From Arenicola marina (Eukaryota; Annelida; Polychaeta; Arenicolidae), in NCBI GenBank assembly GCA_964019135.1, contig OZ025257.1, positions 25,404,352-25,468,351 of the forward strand: a stretch of 64,000 nt of DNA, written 5' to 3'. The notes under the pieces are model-generated. The model saw nothing but the letters and a program-made list of their open reading frames with translations, was not told the DNA's origin and did no database searches. The translations under genes were made by a program, and so were the position numbers. Shown in pieces: positions 32,129 to 42,719 of the stretch (positions are counted from its first letter, which is position 1; every line of letters begins with the position of its first letter).

Positions 32129-35100
32129 TCAGTTACCAGAATGGGAGTTGCTCGGCGTTCACCGCGAAAGTGTTTTCTGACGGTTGTCTCCGACGGATGA
32201 GAAGGTATAAATCGTATATTAGGAAATGGCGGTTTCTTCATCATCAGTTGCGGGGTTATAACTTGGGGCACGGCGAGCGGTGCACGCGGTGGCAGGGAGT
32301 GGGGGTGGCAGCCCGTGAGACAGAGGCCCCGCAGAGACAGAGCGATGGGTCCATGTTTCATTCATGGCTGTGGAATACAGGAACCCAGTCCGTAATGGGT
32401 ATTGTGTGTCCGTTGTAGGCATGATCCGGTTCAGATCATGCGATGACATGGTTGTCGCGCGGAGGCACCTCATCTCTATTATGAGAGCCACGCTGACGAA
32501 CCCACAAAGACTGGGCCGCTGTTGCCTTGTTAATTCTAAAATAGAAGACCATGATAGCGCATTGCACACGGAATTTTACATTATAAAAGCGCCGTATTCA
32601 GCCTTTATCTTAGAGGGCGTTTAGGGAATTAACAAATATATATATATACCACAGCACGTGTATCATGGCAAATAAAAACCTAACTATTTAATAGGGGGCA
32701 CACGCGAACTGTAAGAGCAAGGCAGCTTCAAACATAACTGAATATTATAGCGGCATAAGTGGTCATCAGCTGGTAGGATACCATTAAATGGACTACTGTT
32801 GCTCTAATTGTTATAATAAAATAGAAGAACCAGATAATGTAGAACATGGGGAATTTCAGGTCATAAAACGCTTCATCCAGTCATTACCTCAAGGTGGTTT
32901 CAGAACGTTAACAAAGATATACATGTACTTCGTTACGTTTATGATGGCAGTGATAGGTTTTGTTATTTACGAGGGGGCCCAAGTGTTGTGAATAATTATT
33001 AGGGCGGGAAGGGGTGTCCCTCTCCGTCAAGCACAGAGCCGCACCCTTCCCTGCTGATGGTAAGGTGAGGACGCGCGCGACGCGCATGACGTCACCAGCG
33101 CAGTTTACTGGACGGACCTTAGCATGACGTCACAAGTGTACTCGCCTCGTCGTCACATCAGCCAGGTCAAGCAAAACTGCGGGGATGACACACGGGAGCG
33201 AAAACCATGTGATTACATTGAACCTTAATCTTGGTCTGCTGGCTGCAGGACGGACACAATGACACAAGTTGGTTGGTGATTCAGGACGCTTTAACCACTT
33301 TTGGTCATATCGCGTCAATGGGAGAAGGATGGCAGAGTGGAGCCATGTCCCCGGGGGTAACCACTACTCCTTACGAAGAAAGAAATCGAATCTTTATCCT
33401 GCGACCACATAGATATTGCCACAGCAGGGCTCGAACCACTGATCCACGTGCCAGTAGGTTCTCAGGTGGCTAGAAGACTCATTGTGAGCGTTCTAGCCGA
33501 CTGAGCTACCTGGCCGACCCCCCAATGACATAGGATGCAGACTGCTGAGTAACACGACTGAGTAAATCGACCTGCGCGATTACATGCTGTAAGTAGGCGT
33601 ATGTTGTCGAGCGGGGTGCATTATATTCATGATTAAGTGATACTACTGAAACGGCAGCAACTATTCCAGCACATTGGTCGAGCATATGCACTGACAGTGT
33701 TTCCGGTGACCTTGTCCGAAAGCAATGTCTCTTTCGAAGAAAAGCTCTTAATAAGGTATTTTTAGGCTGTACTAACTGATGATGCATCTCCAATCAATAT
33801 CGATCTCTTCATCTCTCTCGACTGTATTTCAGCCAATTTGGGTTTGAAGAATAATACCTTCGGTCCTCCCTCCCTATTTCTTCCCAACGACTCCTTACTC
33901 CGATCACCATGTTGCACACTCCCAATTGACCTATATATGTGATGGCCTCCGGCGTTTCTTTGGTAACCGAGTGCGGTATGCCCACAGGCACCCCAACCAT
34001 GAATGTTCATATTTACTACTGGTGTACCGGCCAACAGTATTTTTTACTACGCCCGGGGCATGGTATATCTCGGTCAAAAAAGCACAATTCAACGCACGAG
34101 ATGATTTATCCTAGTAATATAGTATTGCGTGAGTAATGCACGAGCTTGCGTGATGGCCGTGGGGTTTGGTGGCTGGGTGAGATGCTTCAATCGACAGAGC
34201 TCTCGGAATATAACTAATACACAGACTATATGGTACACTGTCCACACCGCCTGACCCCGCTAACTGCTTTCCTCCATGCGGCGTCGACTGGGCGCCCACT
34301 GGGGCTCCTGGTTCGTATTTTAGGAGAGGCGACCCGTCCATCGCTTGGCATACCCTAGCGTCGCATAAGCCCACTAATTCCCATCCCCCTTAAGCCGCTT
34401 GGTGAGTTGAATGGGAAACATAGAAACCAGCTATGAGAGTATTCCCTTTTAGGTTGGATCCACCCATTTGTAACCCTAACAGTAACCATAACAGTAACCA
34501 TAATTTAGTTTCGGACGCATCTCCTCCCCCACCTCCCCCACCTGCCGCCATCTTATGGGTACGACGATTCTGGACCCTAAGGTGAATCGACCCAGAAACA
34601 ACATCCCAGGGAACTTGTCAATATTCTGACTCTGACATTGCAATCTGTGTTCATGGAGCGTATTCATAAACCACACATAGGCTACGTTAATCTAGTGAGC
34701 GCTAGATGAAACATTTGTCGAGCGATCATCGGGTTCAAAATAGAAAGTATTAACCAAGAATTTTCATGTGGACTTTTTGCACAAAGAATTGGTTAACATT
34801 TATTATGAATTTGACCATTGCAGGCATAATGGGCTTCGATGGAAAGCATTTGTAGTACGTAAGTTAGCGTTGTTAATTAATACGACCCCAGGACATGCTG
34901 TTAATGGTGTCTTTAGTTATTGTATATTCTACCGCAAATAACGATACGGCCACCTGCATTTCATTATCAGATCCATGCAATCGTATAAAAATTGCTTCTG
35001 TGTTACGGGCACGTTACAGAAAATTGGCTGCTGGTAGAGAAGAGCCTCCTCGTATCAGTCCTCCATTGGGTATTTCCCCAGGTGCCTTTATTTGCTGGGT

Positions 35101-35850
35101 ACTGAGCACAGAGAGAGCGATGTGCGGCTCTAATCCGATAGTAGCGGTGTCGTAAATTTGATTGAAGACCTGACCAATGGGAGACGAACGTGCGACATTA
35201 CCAGCTTTTTTCTCTCTGCCTGTCTGGGGGCACGGAGACCCGTAAATGAGATTGCCCATGACTGGACTCACCTGTGATGTCCTGTTTTACGACAGCAAAG
35301 CTTCATCACTTGATCTTCCTACATCAAAATGCACTTCCCATCTCTGTCGTTGAAAACACACTCTACTGTAATGTGATCGGTCACACAAGTCTTGCAAGTG
35401 AGAGACAATAGACAACGGTGTTTACCAAACTCATATTCTGACACCGGTTTTTCCTTGTGAGACACAACTGAAGAGACGTGTCCGCAAAGCTTCTTCATAA
35501 AGTATCATTTCACTCAAATCCCAGGACTTTTGGGCGGACGCCTATTTAAATAATGTCGTGTTTGTGATCTACTGTAGGTCTGTTCAGCTATGAAATTGAT
35601 CATTCGTATTTCACTGTCAGAAGAGCATCATGAGTTGGCGGTAGGTTGTTGGGGGGCTATATGGCTGTGTGGTGCCACGCTGAGCCCCTCCCTACCTTAT
35701 TATCTTTCCGAACAATCTGCATCAGTCGGCGTCCATTCCGCTGTCACACGATCCAGACTTCCACATTCACACACAAGCAGGCACGATTGTCTTACTATAT
35801 TGGCAAGGGGTATTTCAGTTCCTCGGTAATGGGCTTTTCATTTCACTGTA
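32129..35850. repeat. Copy B of the duplicated segment
   Basis: Matches 1-818, 10877-12296, 13662-14690 and 15640-15690 in order and in the same orientation, without the LTR element or the 64-bp satellite. Local differences: 34190-34800 has about 600 bp (including 'aaccctaacagtaaccataac') where copy A carries the satellite. Divergence is visible at many sites per 100 bp, so the duplication is much older than the LTR insertion. Open frames inside are not conserved with copy A and are not called as genes. Confidence 0.75.
33265..33522 (-). mobile_element. Full-length tRNA-headed SINE
   Basis: On the minus strand: tRNA-like head with A box (GTAGCTCAGTCGGCTAGAAC) and B box (GGTTCGAGCC), a body of about 150 bp shared with the copies near 29.7 and 47.6 kb, and an ACCAACC tail. 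It is flanked by CAATGACA on both sides (33257-33264 and 33523-33530). Pol III transcription from the internal boxes is the expected mode. Confidence 0.88.
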
Positions 35851-36129
35851 AACTGGGAATGAGGGAAATAATTCTTCGTGAACTGGGAGTGGGATATTAG
35901 CCCACTATCCGCCTCTTCCATTGTATACGGAGACTTCTCCTTTTAACTCATCGTGACCTGGGATTAAAAGAATGTATTTTTCGTGACTTGGCAACACGAC
36001 CCCCCCTATATTGTCCAATAATGCGTTGCCCCATTAAGCGTTGACGAGTATGAGTGCTTACCGACATCGGGTGAGTGGTCCCCCTGTACCATGCCGTGAT
36101 ATCTCCGCAGGCAGCGATGGATTTATCCA

Positions 36130-36560
36130 CGTGAGTGTACACACCCCCTTTAGTGTGCATCCGAAAGACCAATGAGATGATGATGGCTTGTGGGTATCCT
36201 CAATTACTACCCCCACGGGGAGGGGGGAGGGGTCTATGGTCTGCATCACTGAGCGTCACAACATGGAAGCGAATGCGTACCGGACATGTAGACAGGTAAT
36301 AGCGGATTGGAAACGAGGCTAAAGATAAAAAAAGCGTGCATTTTAATCAAAACAATATTGAAAACGAGGCTAGAGCAAAGGGCCAGACTGAAGAAAGAAA
36401 AATGTTAATCATCACGATTTGCGATGATCCGATTAGAATAATTTTGACTGACAATAAATTTTTGGCATGCCTATAATCTTTTTTATAGCATTGTGGTATC
36501 CAGTGTTACACAGTCAATAAGCAAATGATCACGTATCAAATGCTGCTATGGACTCATGGT
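36130..36560. repeat. Inverted partner of 26100-26650
   Basis: See that entry. It starts about 280 bp beyond the end of copy B, and the match fades past 36560. Confidence 0.5.
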
Positions 36561-36569
36561 AACTGGCGG

Positions 36570-39500
36570 TGAAATGTTTCCCACAACTCGACGTAAGCTG
36601 CATCAGAAGCAAATCTTTCCAGTCAAGGGTCGGAATAGTCATCCGATGGGAGGTCACTCCACTCAGGGGATGTCTAGGCTTAAATATCACTAATAGTGGC
36701 CCCAGTTTAGAAACCGGACCAAAGAGCTCGTTTGGCCGGATTCACCCGTCCCTCCCTGTTTCCTCCCGACACAGGAGGCTATGTCGTAGTTACTACTATA
36801 ACGGGTCCTTGGTTGTCACCAGGGACGTTGCAGCCTGCTATCGCGGATTGTCCTTCTGGCTCCGGCAGGTCGTACTGACCGCCAGCACAGGAGATGAATG
36901 GGGTTCATCCGGCTCATGGGAGGGGGGGGGGGGTCGGGGCGGACGTCACTCTGCATCACTTGAGCTTCAGCGGAAACCCTTGGCAGCCCATTATCGCTTA
37001 CATCTTCCTGATCCGCGGCTTTCCTGGTGGCTTACAGGATGTGTCCCTGTTTCTCGCCTACAAGAGATCTCTGGGTGAATGCACGCTTCGTCTCAAGGTG
37101 CATTTGAACTGGAGTATAGTGTGGCCATGAACTAAATCACTGAAAATTAATTTTTAATATATATCACTGCAACATCCCGGTTTTCATCGACTGTCAGTTG
37201 TTGCAATAATAAAACCGATAATAATACATTTCGATGAGAGTAAACATAAAGTAATCAACAGCTGCTAAGTGCTTTGAAACACAGTCCGGCATATGGTGTG
37301 CACACTCATGTTGTGCTATGGACCCCCTCCCGCGTCTAATATGTCTCCCCGCGCGAAGTGGACGCCCTGCCTCGCCACGCCACGCCACCCCTCCCACCAA
37401 TCTATTTCCACCCAAGCTACCCTCCCTCCCTTCTTCCCCACCCTGCTCCCTGTAATGGACCCCCCTTGAGAAATCAGAGAAAACGTGTTGGCCAGTTTGT
37501 CACGTGAACCTCACGTTTCCCCGGCCATGGCCTCGGGGTCATTGCCACGCTGAAAGTGTATCCGTTTGCGTTGACACACGACGGTGAGTAAGTCGTGGTC
37601 ATTACCCAGCCCCGCTCGGTCACTGGTGAGGATAGACCTTCCAGGTTCCCGGCTCGGAAATGAAGGCCCTCGCCGAGGCACCAGGACCTTGGCCTTGAGA
37701 CGGAAAATAGTCGTGACCTCATGCGATCCATGCCGGCCATACCCAGTGACGTGACATGTCTCCGCTGTGCCTTGAGATCACGTATGAAAATTCGCTGATC
37801 GCGTTCACCACGTGTTTCCGGCCGAAGGGAAACAGGAATTTACTTCACTTTCAGTCTTTAGATGCAGGAGGATGAAGCTATCTTTGGGCGTCTAGGTGTG
37901 TGTTGGGGGGCGTTGGAGTGGTAGATTGCCTTATTTCCGGCGAGAAGGGGATGTCATGGATAATATGACAGTGGCATCTCCGGAAATAACTAATTCATGG
38001 TACGCCGAGCCTCTTCGTGATGATAACAGCAGTGATAATCAGTTGTTGACTAGATTATCTTCAGTTGTCTGTGATTGGGATAATAATTTTATTTCATTTA
38101 CAAAGTTTTGTGTCTGGCTTTCATTACAGAGTTACAGTATGAATAACAAAGGTTATGCTCTCAACTATATATCTAGCAATAAATATATAAACGATACATA
38201 TTAGCGTGTCCCTATATCGGACTTATTTATAATCGAATATAATCATGTTGTGAAGACAACCGAGGGACTTTAGGATTGTGGTCTATACAATACTTCTGCA
38301 GAACAGATGCAGTGAATTGCGAATTATGAGTAACTGATTTGAAAAACTATAGATCGAAAATTGCACGAATTTAATGTAATGATATATGGGATGAATCTAT
38401 TAATGTTACTTGTTAGACACAAATCAATGACCGGCTTTACCTTTAATCAATTCGTGATGCATATATGGGTATATGCCCACCTTTGCCTTCGTATTGTTGT
38501 CTGCCACCGTCCCCTCCATCCCCACCTCCACCCCCATCTCGCCCAGCCATTCGGTCATGTCTACATCGCCCTTGGGTGTGTATTAAGCCCACGACGATCA
38601 TTCACGTGGCCCTCTCGCAGACAGGAAGGACATTAAAGCTGACGCCTGCGGTTTCCGTCTCCGGGGGGCGCTCTTCTACTTTACGACGGCTTACGAAGAT
38701 CGATATGTCTCCTTGGACTCCGACTTCCAAAAGGGCAGCGTTTACTCTAATGGAAAATAGTGCAAAAATACGCGCCACATCCGCACGCTTTATATCACTG
38801 TTGGTCTGAACAATTAATCATCGTATTCCATAGCAGTTTAGCGTCTGTTTCATGTTCCATAGCATTCAGCTTCACAGTCTAGTACATAACAATACATTCA
38901 TTCTGCAAGGACGAGCCATTGACGTTCCATTATCATTCCCTCTGGCATATGGAGAACGGCAGCCAGACGGCGAAAGGCTCCGATAACCTTGTGCCAACAT
39001 GATAGATGTTTGATGACAAAATGATTTAAATATATGATATGAGGCAAAGAAGTCTGGCATTGCACATATCAATTCCTTGCATATAATGGGTTTTTCTTCT
39101 TATCTTTATGCTCAATTCCACATTTCGTCTACCAGGGGTCATTTGTCAGCTTAAATGTTAACAATGCATCGGCATTGCTTTTGCACTACGTTGTTTAGCC
39201 AACCCTTATTTTCCAGCATCTGCTTGTCGTCAGTGACTGACGTACCGAGGTATCTTCACCTTCGTGTTCTCCGTATCGCGCCGACTTTCGTTTCCTTCCA
39301 ATCATCATAGGTAGAGGAATCAGACCATTCTAGTTATGGCGGTTCGTTCCTCCTGGCAATCTCTGGGCGCAATTTAGTTTAAATGTTTTCCTATTCTGGG
39401 CAAGATTTTCTTTATCTCTTTAGCAGGTGTCTCAGTGCAATTTTCCTAGCTGCTCGCTGTTGGAGTTCATAGGCCAAAGACCCTGGCTGCATCTATGTAA

Positions 39501-41150
39501 TATGATGTCGATTGAGAATCTGCGGATCACTAGCGTACCTGGTTCATGCTGGCCCCCTGTAGACGCTTCTTCTGTGCTCATTCCCTGTCATTATCTCTCT
39601 TCATACTAACTGCAGTCCAACACTTCTCGTCTTCTTTATTGTCCGGTTTGACATTGGGGCAATATGTCTCTCATCTGGAGTTTACTTGTTTAACAAGTTA
39701 CGGTATCAGTGGACGCAGACCAAGTGAAAGACTCCTGCATGATGACTGGCGAGTTAATGTCCAAAAAACATTACATTACACACTATATAATGTTGAGTGG
39801 TGACAGATGGATTAGATTGTTATAGGTCTGTGTGTTATTGGCGCGCTGCAGAAACTATAATTGAAACTGAAACTATAGTCTTTGGGCGGCCATCGATTCA
39901 TTGTTGCAAATAGGCGACCATCTCGGCGAGGGTTCAAGTCCAAAGCATCACCCCTATGCGCCCTTGACCTCAATTATATGATCCCTTGATAAGCCTGATG
40001 GTCGCTATGGTGTGTCCGTTGCTACGGTATCAATAACCTTGAGCACGTGTCTTGGCTGCGTTGAATACTCCCCAAGGATGACATCCTAGGGATTACCTTT
40101 TCCGAGGATTGACAGTTAATTAGATAAGCTTGAATCATAGATGCGTTTTTCGTGTCGTGTCCTTACCGACCTTGAGCTCCATGCCTCCGGCGTCAATCTC
40201 CTGGGATGTCCGCGTTCGTACTGTACACAGAGGCGTGGGAGTCGGACTCGTTTTATCCCTTCTGACGACGTGATTCTAAGCCTCCAGCTGATGGTAATCT
40301 CATAATGAAGAGTTCTTGCAAAGAGTAGCTAAAAGAAGCTTATTAGCCATCTTGTGATACGACAATTAAGTGAGCAACCATATAACCAATGGTTTTGACA
40401 TGGTGTAGGATAACGAGATCAATCCGCTGATAATACATGACGTAACTGGATTATTCACAAACAAATGCGAAGACGTCAGCCAGGCAGACTTAATAAGCCA
40501 GATTGGTCAAATCCACCAAAGCATTCAACGGGCCCAAGAACTGCTTGTGACTCCCTGATGCTGGAATGCAAGAACATCGTTTTGAAAGTTGATTATGTAG
40601 TTGGTTTATAATGAATGATCGACGCATGTGCGGCATTTTATTACGCATGAAAACTAAATAAAACGAATAAAGGTAACAATAATATGAATCGAGAAATCGG
40701 AACGGTATAATTCCACACATAGGACGCAGGCGAGTGTCGCGATGCCCCCGCAGACCTGCCACCGTTTGGCTAGGTGCTAAGGTCGTTGCAAGCAGCACCG
40801 GGCAGTCATCTTATTTCTGCCCCCTTTATCAGGTCTCCGACAATTTCACGCTCGTCGCCCTTATCTTTCCACACCGAAGCACGGACACCTCGTCACTGTC
40901 AGCCTACCTGCCGAGACTGGTTACGATGACGTACGACCGGTATCCAGTGTCGACAGGTGCTGCGTCACAGCTGTGTCTGTATTGCTATGGCTTGGGATGT
41001 TTTCTGAAGTTAATGTCACTGACTATGTATCCGCAGCAACAGTAATCTGACCGGCTTTCACACTGACATAGCTATGGATGAGATCAGAGTTAACCTCCGT
41101 ATGAAATCAATAACCTGAGTATCTGCCGATCAACCAGATGACCGGTGAAA
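36570..41150. other. Long stretch without supported genes
   Basis: Frames up to 169 codons (36569-37078) exist, but their sequence is unlike known domains and they cross poly-G tracts. G- or C-rich pieces occur near 36925 and 37380-37460. No tRNA, rRNA or clear transposon was recognised. Host introns or regulatory DNA are possible but nothing shows it. Confidence 0.4.
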
Positions 41151-41540
41151 CTGGTGTAACGGCTAGGCCCCTTCCCGCGCCGACTTACAAGTTTAGTGGC
41201 GCCATTTAGCGAATATCGGCAGCGTAAGTCAGGATATGTAGAAGAGCACTCGATAGGGGGAGTTAGGGTAGCAGGACAGGAAGTAGGACCGTAGCTCGGT
41301 AGGGGGGGTTGGGTGAGATTGGGTTTGTAAACTTCCGCCAGAAAAGGAAACCGAGAAAGAGAAAGTTTAGATAAAGAAGAATAGAGGATTGAAGGTTTTT
41401 GACGTGAGTATCTTTATGAATAGTTTAGCTATCTTTTCATGTAGGTTATCTAGCAGGTTTCTCAGGTACTTTAAAGTGTAGCCAGGCGTAGTTTAGTTAT
41501 ATTTTCAAGCGTAGGTGTACAGTTACTTTGATTATCGCCC

Positions 41541-41590
41541 ATTGGCTGAGAGAGCCTGGGGGACGCTTGGGGCTCAGGCTGGTATAAATA
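41541..41590 (+). promoter_or_regulatory. Core promoter: CCAAT (inverted) and TATAAATA
   Basis: ATTGG at 41541-41545 and TATAAATA at 41583-41590 are spaced about 40 bp apart, as in strong Pol II promoters. The expected start is near 41613. Downstream sequence does not encode a protein. Confidence 0.5.
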
Positions 41591-41774
41591 GAGGTGCTTT
41601 GAGAGGCCTCGAGACAGACAGAGAGAGCCACGGACAGAGAGAGCCACAGACACAGAAACAAAAGTTGCTGCAGACCCCAGGGGTCATACTTGCTATAAGC
41701 TTGCCGCAGTAGCCGCGGCTGTAGCGAGTGTGATTTCTGGGTCTGGTTCCTGGGTCATATTCTTTATATGCAAG

Positions 41775-42047
41775 GTGCTTTCCTTTCCTACTAGTTACTG
41801 TGAGGTGCTATGGGGTTCCGTATGGTGCTATTAGTTACTGCAGGGTGCTATTAGTTACTGTAGGGTGCTATTAGTTACTGCAAGGTGCTATTAGTTACTA
41901 TAGGGTGCTATTAGTTACTGTAGGGTGCTATTAGTTACTGTTAGGTTCTGTGAGGTGCTATGAGTTACAGTAGGTGCTATTAGTTACTATAGGGTGCTAT
42001 TAGTTACTGTAGGGTGCTATTAGTTATTGTAGGGTGCTATTAGTTAG
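41775..42047. repeat. 20-bp minisatellite, about 13 units
   Basis: Unit approximately GTGCTATTAGTTACTGTAGG, with small substitutions and some shortened units near 41945-41975. It lies inside the solo-LTR-like block. Confidence 0.9.
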
Positions 42048-42309
42048 CAGTGAGGAAGACTCCAGGGATCCTACTTGCTACAAGTTTGCCGCAGTGGTTT
42101 TAGTGCGTTCGATTTCAGAGTCTGGTTTCTCAGCCATATTCTTTATGGTGAGATAGCTGTGAAGTTGGTCATATCAATTGTACATTTATTAGTGGAGAGG
42201 GGTCGCAGGGGCAGGATGTAACCGGAATAGTGTATAGTTTGGGTTGGGATCAGGCGTGCAGCGTGGATTGTTTTAAATCCTGTATCAAGGGCTTTAAAGT
42301 GTATTTATA

Positions 42310-42315
42310 AATAAA
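42310..42315 (+). terminator. Poly(A) signal AATAAA
   Basis: AATAAA about 730 bp downstream of the TATA box, followed by T-rich sequence (42330-42355). Consistent with an R-U5 boundary. Confidence 0.4.
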
Positions 42316-42427
42316 TACAGGAACAATATATCTGTATTTCCTTCATTTTATGTTTACTGGGTACAATATCGAACTTGTCTGAATGCGAAAAGCCGTTAAA
42401 CTGATAACCAAGTAGTAAACATGCTGA

Positions 42428-42718
42428 ACCGAAGACTTTAAGCCACAACCCCTACCAAGACAAGTATATCTGCGCAGTCGGCACAACATGATACGCCCTC
42501 GGCACGTTACACTAGAACGTCTAGCTTTGAGTGGAAACCGTGTGTCTGCTCTGCCAAACGCTCTATGCCGCGTGCTAGCAGAACCACCACCGGAAGGCAA
42601 TCCTTTGGACTGTGACTGTCGTATCGGCTGGTTGAAGATTAATGAGGAAGGTGGCAAGGTCATCTTATCGTACACGGTAACTGGCGGGGGACCAGCCAGT
42701 CATGCGGGAACCAGTTAG
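42428..42718 (+). pseudogene. Leucine-rich-repeat / LRRCT fragment
   Basis: The frame reads through an LRR-like stretch (LERLALSGNRVSALP) into NPLDCDCRIGWLK, the hallmark start of an LRR C-terminal cap. Such modules occur in extracellular receptors and matrix proteins. The repeat spacing is compressed just before the cap (a proline-rich stretch stands where a normal LRR strand is expected) and the later cap cysteines are missing after WLK. It could be one exon (AG at 42474-42475 upstream, AAG/GT near 42659) or a decayed copy. No other exon of such a gene was found in the window. Confidence 0.5.
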
Positions 42719-42719
42719 C

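Larger units (their letters stand above)
41155..42355 (+). mobile_element. Candidate solo LTR with promoter, minisatellite and poly(A) signal
   Basis: The block starts TGTAACGGC, a common LTR opening. It has an inverted CCAAT (ATTGG, 41541-41545), TATAAATA (41583-41590), and AATAAA (42310-42315) near its end. ACTGG flanks both ends (41150-41154, 42356-42360), a possible 5-bp target duplication. The 3' end does not show the expected CA, so the boundary or identity may be wrong. A 95-bp direct repeat (about 41675-41770 and 42058-42150) brackets an internal minisatellite. Confidence 0.45.

Noticed and set aside
34475..34505. Telomere-like AACCCTAA words
   Set aside because: Only one unit resembles the telomeric hexamer; the rest is a short taaccata/acagtaacc doublet.
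36569..37078. 169-codon plus-strand frame
   Set aside because: No domain, crosses a G-run, and lacks codon or start support.
39140..39620. Faint LINE-like reading (Y-L-G-T-S-V-T-D-D) on the minus strand
   Set aside because: Only a few residues fit, stops interrupt all frames, and no neighbouring RT motif could be found.
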